This document shows, one piece after another, positions 16,121-24,134 of a stretch of DNA of 64,000 nt. The position numbers and the translations under genes are program-made. Every line of letters begins with the position of its first letter. Position 1 is the stretch's first letter. This DNA is from an uncultured Myxococcales bacterium (lineage in GTDB: Bacteria; Myxococcota_A; Polyangia; Polyangiales; Polyangiaceae): positions 117,016-181,015 of the forward strand of contig CALFEQ010000199.1 of assembly GCA_937949945.1 (NCBI GenBank), written 5' to 3'. The notes under the pieces are model-generated. The model did not search any database. It was given only the letters and a program-made list of their open reading frames with translations, and was not told where the DNA came from.

Positions 16121-17317
16121 CTACGGCTCCGGCCAGAGCGCGGGCAAGAGGTGGCTCTCGAGCCAATCGCGCGCGAAGAGCAGCTCGAGCATCGCGAGGA
16201 TGAGGAAGGGGCCGAAGGGGATGCGCGCTCGCATCGTCGGCGCCGACGGCTCGGGTTCCTCCGCGGTCGGTTCGCCGCCGCTCGTCTCGCCGCCGGTCGT
16301 CTCGCCGCCGGTCGTCTCGCCGGCGGCGGTGCTCGGCTCGCTGGCGCTCGACGTGCCGCCGACGGCGCTCTCCGGCTCGGCGCTCGGCGTGGCCGGGCTC
16401 GCATCGCCCTCGCCGTTCGCGGCGTCGCGGCGGAGGCCGAACAGCCGCTGGAAGAAGCGCACGATGAACGCGTCGTCCTCGTCCTCGGTGAGCGGGTCCT
16501 CGGCGAGCGCCTTCTTCGCCTCCTCGTCGCCGGCGGCGGCGGCCTTCTCGAGCTCGGCGATCTCCTCGAGGACGGCGGCGGGCAGCTTCGGCTCGATCCC
16601 GAGCACGCGAAGGCCAAGCGCGTAGACCGTGCCTTGGACGGCGCCGGCGAAGAGGGCGAAGACGGCCCCGGGCCAGCCGAACCACGCGCCGGCGAGGCCG
16701 AGGAGCTTCGCGTCGCCGAGGCCCATGCCCGTCCTTCCGAGCAGGCCCTTGTAGAGGAAGATGAACGGGAACCAGACGCCGACGAAGCCGGCGGCGGCGC
16801 CGAGGAGCGACTCGGTGAGCGGCAGCCCGCGCAGCGTCGCCGTGAAGACGCCGAGGACGATCCCGCCGAGGGTGATCGCGTCGGGCAGGTACATGTGCTC
16901 GGCGTCGATGAAGGCGGCGGCGACCAGGCCCAAGCAGAGCGCGAAGTCGGCGCCGTAGATCGCCGCCGCCCGGCCGACCGACGTCGATCCGGGGAGGCCG
17001 AGGACGAACACCTCGAAGACCGCGAGCGAGAGCGCGCCCCCGATGAGCTCGACGAGCGGGTAGCGCGGGCTCATGCGGGCGCCGCAGCAGCGCGCGCGCC
17101 CGCGGAGGAGCAGGTACGAGACGACCGGGATGTTGTCCCAAGGCGCGATGGGCTCGCCGCAGGCGGGACAGTGGGACGCGGGCCGGACGACGCTGAGCTC
17201 GCGCGGCACGCGGTAGATGACCACGTTGAGGAAGCTGCCCCAGAGCAGGCCGAAGACGAAGATCACGCCGCGGAGGAGCCCGAGCGGGATCAGGTCGAAG
17301 AGGTCGTCAAGGCGCAT
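16121..17317 (-). CDS. pilD: Prepilin peptidase / N-methyltransferase (PilD, A24 family)
   Basis: An inner-membrane aspartic protease that cleaves and methylates type IV pilin-like signal peptides. The 398 residues contain about eight hydrophobic helices. The active-site Asp residues are in FIDAEHMYLPD and GMGLGDAKLL (GxGD). The cytosolic zinc loop has CPACGEPIAPWDNIPVVSYLLLRG-type sequence, but the second Cys pair, normally CxxC, reads RARCCGARMS, so the two Cys are adjacent. Between the penultimate region and the last helix is an acidic, Thr/Gly-rich insertion with a 5-residue GGETT repeat (15-bp units at 16272-16316). The ATG at 17317 begins MRLDDLFDLI. Confidence 0.92.
   Translation of the reverse strand: MRLDDLFDLIPLGLLRGVIFVFGLLWGSFLNVVIYRVPRELSVVRPASHCPACGEPIAPWDNIPVVSYLLLRGRARCCGARMSPRYPLVELIGGALSLAVFEVFVLGLPGSTSVGRAAAIYGADFALCLGLVAAAFIDAEHMYLPDAITLGGIVLGVFTATLRGLPLTESLLGAAAGFVGVWFPFIFLYKGLLGRTGMGLGDAKLLGLAGAWFGWPGAVFALFAGAVQGTVYALGLRVLGIEPKLPAAVLEEIAELEKAAAAGDEEAKKALAEDPLTEDEDDAFIVRFFQRLFGLRRDAANGEGDASPATPSAEPESAVGGTSSASEPSTAAGETTGGETTGGETSGGEPTAEEPEPSAPTMRARIPFGPFLILAMLELLFARDWLESHLLPALWPEP
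16272..16316 (-). repeat. 15-bp tandem repeat inside the prepilin peptidase gene
   Basis: Three near-identical units of TCGCCGCCGGTCGTC (the first has one substitution) encode GGETT-type repeats in the cytosolic insertion of the peptidase. In-frame unit length means copy-number change would not disrupt the gene. Confidence 0.8.
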
Positions 17318-17561
17318 CGCTCGGGGTGACGTGGGGCCGCCGCGCTTCGGTCCTCGTGGCGGACGGCTTCCGTGGTGCACGCATCATCGGGGGACGGGGA
17401 AAGAACCGCAGGCAATAAAGGCCCAGCGACACGTCGGGCCATGCACGCGTGCGGACGCGAGCGACGATGAGGCATCGTAGCAAACCCGCGATCGCGTCGA
17501 AGGTGCGTTCCGACCTTCGCATCCGGCGGTCCGGCCTGGTAGGTTGCGTGCGCCAACGACG

Positions 17562-18236
17562 ATGATTCTCCAGGTCAACCCCTTCCATCCCGAGCCTCGC
17601 AAGGTGCAGCGCGCCGTCGACGCGTTGCGGGCCGGCGAGGTCATCGCGTACCCGACCGACACGGTCTACGGGTTGGGTTGCGACATAGGGAACAAGAAGG
17701 CGGTCGACCGCCTCTACCAGATCAAGGGGATGGATCGGTCCCATCCGCTCGCGTTCGTCTGCCCGGACCTCTCCGAGATCGCGAGGTACGCGATCGTCGA
17801 CAACCACGTCTACCGGGTGCTCAAACGCTTTCTTCCGGGCCCGTACTGCTTCGTGCTCGAGGCGACGCGCGAGGTCCCGCGCATCCTCCAGACCAAGCGC
17901 AAGACGATCGGCATCCGCGTCCCGAACCACGAGGTCATCCGCGCCGTGGCGCGCGAGCTCGGCCGGCCCGTGATCTCGACGACGGCTCAGCGCCCCGGCC
18001 AGACGGAGCCGTACGTCGACGCACGCGAGATCGACGAGGACTTCCACGGTCTCGGTCTCGTCCTCGACGGTGGCGCGGGCGGCGTCGTCCCCACGACGGT
18101 CGTGGACCTGACCGTGCAGCCGCCGGCGATCGTCCGCGAGGGCGCCGGCCCGATCGACGAGTTCGTCGACGAAGCGCCGCGATCGCTCCGAGGCATGCAG
18201 TCGGCGATGCGCCAGCTGAAAGAGGAGTGGTCCTGA
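17562..18236 (+). CDS. YciO/Sua5-type threonylcarbamoyl-AMP synthase family protein
   Basis: A 224-residue YrdC-fold protein. It contains GEVIAYPTDTVYGLGCDI, then KGMDRSHPLAFVC, VLKRFLPGPYCFVL, KRKTIGIRVPNHEVI and TTVVDLTVQPPAIVREGAG. These are the hallmarks of the YrdC fold, and the sequence is closest in style to the YciO branch. Sua5/TsaC proteins make threonylcarbamoyl-AMP for the t6A37 tRNA modification; the exact role of YciO proteins is less settled. The ATG at 17562 is preferred to an in-frame TTG at 17544. The neighbouring genes do not suggest a pathway. Confidence 0.88.
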   Translation: MILQVNPFHPEPRKVQRAVDALRAGEVIAYPTDTVYGLGCDIGNKKAVDRLYQIKGMDRSHPLAFVCPDLSEIARYAIVDNHVYRVLKRFLPGPYCFVLEATREVPRILQTKRKTIGIRVPNHEVIRAVARELGRPVISTTAQRPGQTEPYVDAREIDEDFHGLGLVLDGGAGGVVPTTVVDLTVQPPAIVREGAGPIDEFVDEAPRSLRGMQSAMRQLKEEWS

Positions 18237-18240
18237 CCGA

Positions 18241-18270
18241 TGGACTGGGGACTGGAGTCTGGAGACCGCC
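18241..18270. repeat. Short heptad-derived repeat between convergent genes
   Basis: The 35-base gap between two convergent stop codons contains CTGGAGTCTGGAGAC (18252-18266). This is identical over 15 bases to sequences at 13496-13510 and 41358-41372 in the two larger repeat arrays. It starts a few bases after the stop of the plus-strand gene. Confidence 0.75.
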
Positions 18271-18271
18271 G

Positions 18272-19135
18272 TCAGGCGAGTAACACTCTCATCTCGCCCC
18301 CGACGTCCGCCGCGTCGCGCAGGGCCGCGTGATGGGTCGCCTTCGCCCATCGGACGGCGCCGAGGACCGAGCTGCCCCGCGCCAGCCGGCCGGCGACGAG
18401 CGAGGCGAGCACGCAGCCGCCGCCATGGACGGGCCCGACGCGCAGGCGCGGCGCGCGGAGCTCGTGGACCCTGGCTCGCTCGCCCACGCGAAGCGCGAGG
18501 ACGTCGACGGCTTCGGCGCCCGAAAGGTGCCCTCCCTTGACGAGGACGGCCCGGGGCCCGATGTCGAGCAGCGCGAGCGCGGCGGCCCGCGCGTCGTCGA
18601 GATCGCGGATCCGCGTCTCCGCGAGCACCTCGGCCTCCGGCGCGTTCGCGGTCACGACCGTGGCCCGGGAGATCAGCCGCTCGCGCAGGACCGAGACGGC
18701 GCGCTCCGCGAGCAGGCGTGCCTTGCCTCGCGTGGGGAGCATGACGGTGTCGACGACGCTCGGGATCGCGCGATGGGCGGCGAGGAGATCGCCTACGGCC
18801 CTCACGTTGTCTTCGCTCCCGAGCGCACCCGTCTTGATCGCGCGCACGCGCTGCTCGACGAGGACCTCCCTGCACTCGGCGACGAGCTCGCGCGTCGCGA
18901 CGGGCGTGACCGCCCGGAGGCCGGCGGTCGACTGCACCGTGAGGACGGCCACCGCCGCGCACGCGAACGCGCCTGCGTGGGCGACGGCGCGGCCGTCCGC
19001 GAGGATGCCCGCGCCGCCGCCCGGGTCGAGGCCCCCGATCGCGAGCACGCACGGGACCCGCGCGCGGCCGGGTCTGCGCGCTCCGGCCTCGGCGAGGCGA
19101 GCGGGCGGCTCGGGTGGGCGGCGCGAGGGGGACAC
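18272..19135 (-). CDS. thiD: Hydroxymethylpyrimidine/phosphomethylpyrimidine kinase
   Basis: Phosphorylates HMP and HMP-P in thiamine synthesis. From the GTG at 19135 the protein has 287 residues of the ribokinase fold. Motifs: VLAIGGLDPGGGAGILADGRAV (substrate site), AVAVLTVQSTAGL, VVDTVMLPTRGKARLL, TVVTANAPEAEVLAETRI and VLVKGGHLSGAEAVDVL. The anion-hole/catalytic block near the C-terminus reads HGGGCVLASL, where most ThiD have G-T-G-C. The first 30 residues are Pro/Arg-rich, so the true start could be internal. No other thiamine genes are adjacent. It is divergent from the barrel-protein operon. Confidence 0.85.
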   Translation of the reverse strand: MSPSRRPPEPPARLAEAGARRPGRARVPCVLAIGGLDPGGGAGILADGRAVAHAGAFACAAVAVLTVQSTAGLRAVTPVATRELVAECREVLVEQRVRAIKTGALGSEDNVRAVGDLLAAHRAIPSVVDTVMLPTRGKARLLAERAVSVLRERLISRATVVTANAPEAEVLAETRIRDLDDARAAALALLDIGPRAVLVKGGHLSGAEAVDVLALRVGERARVHELRAPRLRVGPVHGGGCVLASLVAGRLARGSSVLGAVRWAKATHHAALRDAADVGGEMRVLLA

Positions 19136-19302
19136 GAGGGCTCCGAGTATGGCCGCTTTCGGTCGAGACGGGTGGTCCTTCCTGGCGTGCGCCGGCGGAG
19201 CTCTCGGGCGGCGCCGTCTCGGGCCGCCCGAGGGCCTCGCTCCTCGGTCCACATCAACCTGGTCTTGTGCTCGACGCCGTCGCAAGCGAGTATGGGCGCC
19301 GT

Positions 19303-20004
19303 ATGCGACGCGCCCGGCCCTCTGCTCGCGTCCTCGCTCGCAGAGCCTTCCCGTTCGTCGCGAGCCTCGGGGTCGTTGTCGCCACGCCGGGCTCCGCGTC
19401 CGGGCAGTGCGTGGACGAGGAGCTGAAGCAAGATCTCGTCGGCGGACGCCACTATCGCGGGGTGCAGGAGCGCCTCTTCACGAAGGCGTTCCGCCACGAG
19501 CTGTCCGCGATGGGCGGCTACTACGCCGCCGACCTCTACTCCTCGAGCTGGGTCGCGGGCGGGGCGTACACCTTCCACTTCAGCGAGGACCTCGGCCTCG
19601 AGGCGAGCTTCCAGCTCACGCGGTTTCGCACGGCGGCGACCGACTCGTACGAGCGCCGTTATCCACAGGTCCAGGTCGAGGAGCGTACGAACCGCCCGGG
19701 ACGCCTCTACTTCGGGCACCTCGTGTGGAGCTTCGCCTACGGCAAGCTCCGCTGGATGGGTGGCGGCATCACCCGCTTCGACTTCAACGCGGCCCTCGGG
19801 GCCGGCGTCACCGACGACTCCACGGCGCAGGGGCTCACGGGCAGCTTCGGGTTCGGGACGAAGTGGTATTTCGGCAAGTGGTTCGCCGTACGCCTCGACG
19901 TGCGCGATCACATCCTGAAGGAGACGCTCATCGGCGAGGAGCACCTCGTCAACGACATCGTCGTGACCGGAGGGGTGAGCATCTTCTTCCCGTTCGGCGG
20001 GTGA
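19303..20004 (+). CDS. Outer-membrane beta-barrel domain protein (GltA/GltB-like)
   Basis: A 233-residue protein with a long signal peptide (about 1-33, ending PGSASG). The first mature Cys (QCVDEELKQDLVGGRHYRG) is followed by repeated strands with alternating aromatic residues (FRHELSAMGGYYAADLYSSSW and VAGGAYTFHFSEDLGLEASF). It ends VTGGVSIFFPFGG. The pattern fits the myxobacterial outer-membrane barrel family that includes the gliding proteins GltA and GltB; that assignment is by resemblance and context. It heads a unit with a secreted protein, a GltC-like TPR protein and a lipoprotein. The ATG at 19303 starts directly at the signal peptide. Confidence 0.75.
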   Translation: MRRARPSARVLARRAFPFVASLGVVVATPGSASGQCVDEELKQDLVGGRHYRGVQERLFTKAFRHELSAMGGYYAADLYSSSWVAGGAYTFHFSEDLGLEASFQLTRFRTAATDSYERRYPQVQVEERTNRPGRLYFGHLVWSFAYGKLRWMGGGITRFDFNAALGAGVTDDSTAQGLTGSFGFGTKWYFGKWFAVRLDVRDHILKETLIGEEHLVNDIVVTGGVSIFFPFGG

Positions 20005-20045
20005 CGCCCTCCGTCCTCGGCCTGGGATAAGATGCGGCTGTCGTG

Positions 20046-20840
20046 ATGCGACTGCCCAGCTCCCACGAGACCCGCGGCTGGAAGGCGAGGCTCCTCGTCG
20101 CCGTCGTCGCCTTCTGCCTGCCGGGCGCCGTGGCGCTCGCGCAGCCGCGCCCGAAGCCCGCGACGACGAAGCCCGCGAAGCCGGCGCCCGCGGCGAAGGC
20201 CGACGCGGCCGTGGCCGAAGAGGCGGACGCCGCGGCCGAGAAGCCGGAGACGCCGACGCCTGCGAACGACGTGCCGGCGCCTCCCGCGAGCGAGCCCACC
20301 GACGGAGGTCGGTGGTCGCCGCTCAACCCGGAGCCCGAGGAGCTTCCGAGCGCCGCCGTCCTCGCCGATGCGGCGACGCCCGTCGACTACGATCGGCTCC
20401 TCGCCGACATCGCCGCGCTGCGTGCGCGCGTCGCCGCGGTCGCCGACAATCTGTATCGCTCACGCATCGCGATCGCGTTGCAGCTCGACAACGGGCACAG
20501 CAAGGTCGGGAGGCTCACCGTCGCTCTCGACGACGGCGTCGTGTTCACTGCGCCGCCGAGCTTCGCGGCGTCCGACATGACGCAGGTCTACGACCATGCG
20601 GTCGCTCCGGGCCGTCACGCGATCACGATCGATCTCGATCGTCGCGATGCGCGCGACGAGACGTTCTGGACCTCCCAGCGTTCGCGATTCACGGTCGACG
20701 TCCCTCGCGATCACCGGGTGGAGGTCCAGGTGAAGGTCATCGACGACTCGTCGATGGGGGCTGATTTCCCGTCGGATCGATACGGCAAGTACGATCTGCG
20801 GCTCCGCGTGAAGGCGGTGGCAAAGCCGGTCGGGAAGTGA
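20046..20840 (+). CDS. Exported protein of the Glt-like envelope operon
   Basis: A 264-residue protein. The signal peptide (about 1-38) is followed by an Ala/Pro/Lys-rich low-complexity stretch (about 40-90). A predicted coiled-coil segment follows (DYDRLLADIAALRARVAAVADNLYRSRI, about 118-145), then a beta-sandwich-like domain to the end (RLTVALDDGVVFTAPPSF and QVKVIDDSSMGAD). The family was not recognised. Its stop overlaps the ATG of the TPR gene (TGATG), so the two are translationally coupled, which argues for a shared periplasmic complex. A GTG at 20043 is an alternative start. Confidence 0.72.
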   Translation: MRLPSSHETRGWKARLLVAVVAFCLPGAVALAQPRPKPATTKPAKPAPAAKADAAVAEEADAAAEKPETPTPANDVPAPPASEPTDGGRWSPLNPEPEELPSAAVLADAATPVDYDRLLADIAALRARVAAVADNLYRSRIAIALQLDNGHSKVGRLTVALDDGVVFTAPPSFAASDMTQVYDHAVAPGRHAITIDLDRRDARDETFWTSQRSRFTVDVPRDHRVEVQVKVIDDSSMGADFPSDRYGKYDLRLRVKAVAKPVGK

Positions 20841-22879
20841 TGCGGCGCGCTCTCTGCTCGATCGTGTTCGTCGGGATCGGCTTCGCGCTGGCGGGCGGTG
20901 CCGCGTCGGCGCAGCCTGCCCCCGAGCAGCCGGAGTCGAGCGCGCCTGCGCCCGATCCGGCGCCCACGACTCCGGCGCCCACGACCGAGCCCGCTCCGCC
21001 GCCTCCGCCAGCGCCGGTCGATCCGACGCGCGGCGATCGCATGCGCGCGTACCACGCCGCGATGGCGAGCCGCCGGCTCGGATCCCAGGAGGGCGTGACC
21101 GAACGGCTCTCGGAGCGCGTCGCCGAGACGGAGGCGCTGGTCTCGGCCGGACGTCACGACGAGGCCATCGCGAGGCTCACGGCCATCGTCGAGCATCCGA
21201 GCTTCGGGACGTCGGCGGAGACCCCGGAGGGGCGCGCCGCGCTCTACCTCCTCGGTCACGCGCTCGCTTCGGCCGGCATCGCCGAGTCGGCCCGCGCCTA
21301 CCTCCGCCGCTCGATCGCGGCGAAGGGAAGCTGGGACGCGGGAGCGCCGTACGCACGCCGTGCCGTCCGCCGCATCGTCGAGATCGCGCTCGAGACGAAG
21401 GCGTTCGACAAAGGGCTCTCCGACCTCGAGGGCGTGCCGCCGAACGCGCCGCCGGAGGTGCGCGCCGAGATCGCCTACCTGCGCGGACGCGCGAAGCAGG
21501 CCGCAGGCGATCTCGACGGCGCCCTCGCCGCCTACGCCGAGGTCCCGCAGACGTCGCGCTTCTGGTCGCAGGCGACGTACCTATCGGGGCTCATCCAGGT
21601 CGAGCGTGGCCGGATGAGGGAGGGCGAGAACCTGTTCTGCAAGGTCGCCGATCCGAAGCGGCAGGACAGGTCGGTTCCCGTCTTCGCCGACGAGCGCTTC
21701 TTCGCCGTGCGCGATCTCGCGCGTCTCGCCCTCGGCCGCATCGCGCACGAGCAGCGGCGCCACGACGACGCCCGCTACTACTACTACCTCGTGCCGCGCG
21801 ACTCCGATCGGCTCGCGGAGGCGCTCTACGAGGCGGCGACGACGCGCTACGAGAAGAAGGACTATGAGGGCGCGCGCGAGCTGCTCGACGAGCTCTCCGC
21901 GCTCAAGGTGCATCATCGGTACGAGGACGAGGCGAAGATCCTCGACGCGTACATCGACATCGCGCTCTGCCGGTTCCCTTCGGCGGACGCCAAGCTGCGC
22001 AGCTTCCTCGCGACCTACGAGCCCGTGCGCGACGCCGCTCGTCGCCTCGGCCAGAGCGAGCGCGGGACGCGCGCGCTCCTCGCGGCCGCGCGCAGCGGCG
22101 CCGACGCGGCGGGAACGGACGCGGCGAGCGTCTCGGTCTCGCCCGATCAGCTCCGCATGGTCGCGGCGCTCGTTCGCGTCGATCCGGTCTACGGGGAGAT
22201 CGCGAGGAAGCGCGCCGTGCTCGAGCGCGAGGCGAGCGGACTTCGTCTCGCGCTCGGGACCATCGCCGACATGCAGCGGAGCCTCGCGACGGCGGGTGGG
22301 GTCCGTCCGGCCATCGAGGAGGCGAGCGATCCGGTCGAGAAGGCGGCGGAGGCGCGCGCCGCGCTCGACGGCGTCCGCCGGCAGATCGACGACCTCGAGC
22401 AGGCGAAGGCGCCGCCGGACAAGGTGGCGCCCCTCCGGAAGGAGCTCGCGGAGCTCGAGTCCCGGCTCGGTCCGATCGCGGCCGCGGCGGAGGCCGCCGC
22501 CGCGCAGGCGTCGGGCGCCGACCTGCCCGACCTGCTCCGCGCCGACGCGGCCCATGGTCAGGCGCTCTCCCGCGAGATCGAGCAGACGCGAAGCGAGCTC
22601 GCCGCCGCGGAGACGGCGCTCGCGAAGGACGCGCTGCATCGACTCGATCTGCGCCTGTCGCGCCTCCTCCGGCGCGCGCGGCTCGGACGCATCGAGTCGG
22701 TGCTCGGGAAGAAGCGTGCTCTCGAGATCGAGATCGAGGCGATCAACGCCGGCTATCTCCCGAGGGATGCGGTCGACTCGCTCGACGCCGCTCGGTACCT
22801 GAAGGACAACGAAGAGTACTGGCCGTTCGAGGGGGACGATTGGCCGGACGAGTTCGTGGGCACCGAGGGGCTGCGATGA
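20840..22879 (+). CDS. Periplasmic TPR/coiled-coil protein (GltC-like)
   Basis: A 679-residue exported protein. The signal peptide (about 1-26) is followed by a Pro/Ala-rich linker (about 27-62) and TPR-like helical pairs (about 75-420, for example RAYLRRSIAAKGSWDAGAPYA and ADARYYYYLVPRDSDRLAEAL-like blocks). A long heptad-rich coiled coil follows (about 440-615, including VRRQIDDLEQAKAPPDKVAPL). Length and plan resemble GltC of Myxococcus, a periplasmic TPR protein that works with the outer-membrane barrels GltA and GltB; this is family knowledge plus inference. The start overlaps the preceding stop, and the stop overlaps the next start (ATGA), so four genes form one tight unit. Confidence 0.78.
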   Translation: MRRALCSIVFVGIGFALAGGAASAQPAPEQPESSAPAPDPAPTTPAPTTEPAPPPPPAPVDPTRGDRMRAYHAAMASRRLGSQEGVTERLSERVAETEALVSAGRHDEAIARLTAIVEHPSFGTSAETPEGRAALYLLGHALASAGIAESARAYLRRSIAAKGSWDAGAPYARRAVRRIVEIALETKAFDKGLSDLEGVPPNAPPEVRAEIAYLRGRAKQAAGDLDGALAAYAEVPQTSRFWSQATYLSGLIQVERGRMREGENLFCKVADPKRQDRSVPVFADERFFAVRDLARLALGRIAHEQRRHDDARYYYYLVPRDSDRLAEALYEAATTRYEKKDYEGARELLDELSALKVHHRYEDEAKILDAYIDIALCRFPSADAKLRSFLATYEPVRDAARRLGQSERGTRALLAAARSGADAAGTDAASVSVSPDQLRMVAALVRVDPVYGEIARKRAVLEREASGLRLALGTIADMQRSLATAGGVRPAIEEASDPVEKAAEARAALDGVRRQIDDLEQAKAPPDKVAPLRKELAELESRLGPIAAAAEAAAAQASGADLPDLLRADAAHGQALSREIEQTRSELAAAETALAKDALHRLDLRLSRLLRRARLGRIESVLGKKRALEIEIEAINAGYLPRDAVDSLDAARYLKDNEEYWPFEGDDWPDEFVGTEGLR

Positions 22880-23673
22880 CCGGAGCCCGTCCGATGGTGA
22901 CGGCGCTGGTCTCTGCGAGTCTGGCCGTGCTCGTCGCGTGTGGCGGCGCGAAGGCGAGGCCGCCCGCGGCTCCGAGCGAGGAGGTGAGCGAAGGAGGGCC
23001 GGCGGGCGGCGAGGCCGTGGCCAAGGAGGGCGCCGCCTCGGCGGAGGAGACGACGAACGAAATCGCGCTCGTCCTCCAGGGAAACGAGGAGGGGGCGGAG
23101 GCCCTCTTGAAGCAATTCGTCGCACCGGACGCCGATCACTTGTCGCTGACGCGCTCGCTGCGGCCGACGAGCGCCGACTATCGAGCGCTCTTCGACGAGG
23201 AGTTCGCGGCGAAGATCGAAGAAGCGCACGCCAAGGACTGGGACTCCGGCAAGGCGGTCATCAAGCCGAAGGACAACCAGACGGAGATCAAGGTCTGGGG
23301 CGCCACCGGCGCCGAGCTCGCGAAAGGCACGGGCAACGCGAAGGAGTTCCCGAGCGGCTACAAGAAGGTCGGAAAGTACCTCGCCGCGGACGCGAAGTTC
23401 TTCCGGTTCAAGTTCGTGGAGGCCGGCAAGGACACGGGGACGGCCTACGACGGGCTCGCCTTCGTCAACGGCCGTTGGGTCATCGTGCCGAAGCCTTGGA
23501 AGGTGCTCGAAGCGGGCAAGGGCAAAGGTGGTGGGGAGGGCGACGACGATGTCTTCGAACCGAGCCCCCCGAAGAACGACGCCGGCGCCAAAGGCGGCTC
23601 CAAGGGCGGAGGGAAAGGCGGCCCGAAAGGCCGAGGTAAGAAGGGGGGAGGCAAAGGCGGAAAGAAGAAGTAG
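22876..23673 (+). CDS. Lipoprotein with Gly/Lys-rich tail, last gene of the Glt-like operon
   Basis: A 265-residue lipoprotein. The lipobox is LVAC (MTGARPMVTALVSASLAVLVAC). A globular part (about 60-215, including SLTRSLRPTSADYRALFDEEF and AKFFRFKFVEAGKDTGTAY) is followed by an acidic patch. The C-terminus is a strongly basic Gly/Lys stretch of about 30 residues (GGKGGPKGRGKKGGGKGG). Function is unknown. The coupled position after the GltC-like gene suggests an outer-membrane partner, as the lipoprotein GltK is in Myxococcus; homology was not established. The ATG at 22876 overlaps the preceding TGA. Confidence 0.75.
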   Translation: MTGARPMVTALVSASLAVLVACGGAKARPPAAPSEEVSEGGPAGGEAVAKEGAASAEETTNEIALVLQGNEEGAEALLKQFVAPDADHLSLTRSLRPTSADYRALFDEEFAAKIEEAHAKDWDSGKAVIKPKDNQTEIKVWGATGAELAKGTGNAKEFPSGYKKVGKYLAADAKFFRFKFVEAGKDTGTAYDGLAFVNGRWVIVPKPWKVLEAGKGKGGGEGDDDVFEPSPPKNDAGAKGGSKGGGKGGPKGRGKKGGGKGGKKK

Positions 23674-23741
23674 GCGACGCACTCCCGTCGGCGGGGCTGG
23701 GCAGCGTCGGAGCCGGCGTGGTATCCTCGACATTCGGGCTC

Positions 23742-24134
23742 ATGCCGCGAATCCTGCTCGTCGAGGACAACGAGATGAACCGGGACATGCTTTCGCGGAG
23801 GCTGCGCCGACGCGGCTACGACGTGCTCATCGCCGTCGATGGCTCGGAGGGCGTCAACCAGACCCGCGCGGAGCGTCCCGACCTGGTGCTCATGGATATG
23901 AGCCTGCCCGTCATCGACGGGTGGGAGGCGACCCGTAGGCTCAGGGCGGACTCGGACGTCGCGTCCACGCCGATCATCGCGCTGACGGCTCACGCGATGG
24001 CGGGAGACAGGGAGCGCGCCCTCGAGGCAGGGTGCGACGACTACGAGACCAAGCCGGTCGACATCGATCGACTCGTTGGAAAGATCGAAGCGCTCCTCAA
24101 GAAGAAGGGGAGGCAGGAGCCAAGCGAGGCGTGA
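23742..24134 (+). CDS. Stand-alone receiver domain (CheY/DivK-like)
   Basis: A 130-residue single-domain response regulator. RILLVEDNEMNRDMLSRRL holds the acidic pocket, LVLMDMSLPV the phospho-acceptor Asp, ALTAHA the switch Thr and YETKPVD the conserved Lys. The EDNEMNRDML and SLPVIDGWEATRRLR features are DivK-like. The ATG at 23742 directly precedes the domain; an in-frame upstream start at 23718 adds only eight residues. Its stop overlaps the GTG of the receiver-kinase (GTGA), so the two are co-translated and probably act in one phosphorelay, perhaps with the convergent hybrid kinase. That connection is inference. Confidence 0.92.
   Translation: MPRILLVEDNEMNRDMLSRRLRRRGYDVLIAVDGSEGVNQTRAERPDLVLMDMSLPVIDGWEATRRLRADSDVASTPIIALTAHAMAGDRERALEAGCDDYETKPVDIDRLVGKIEALLKKKGRQEPSEA

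Noticed and set aside
14580..17141. Open frame spanning the antisense of citrate synthase and part of the prepilin peptidase locus
   Set aside because: It crosses two well-supported genes and shows no family feature.
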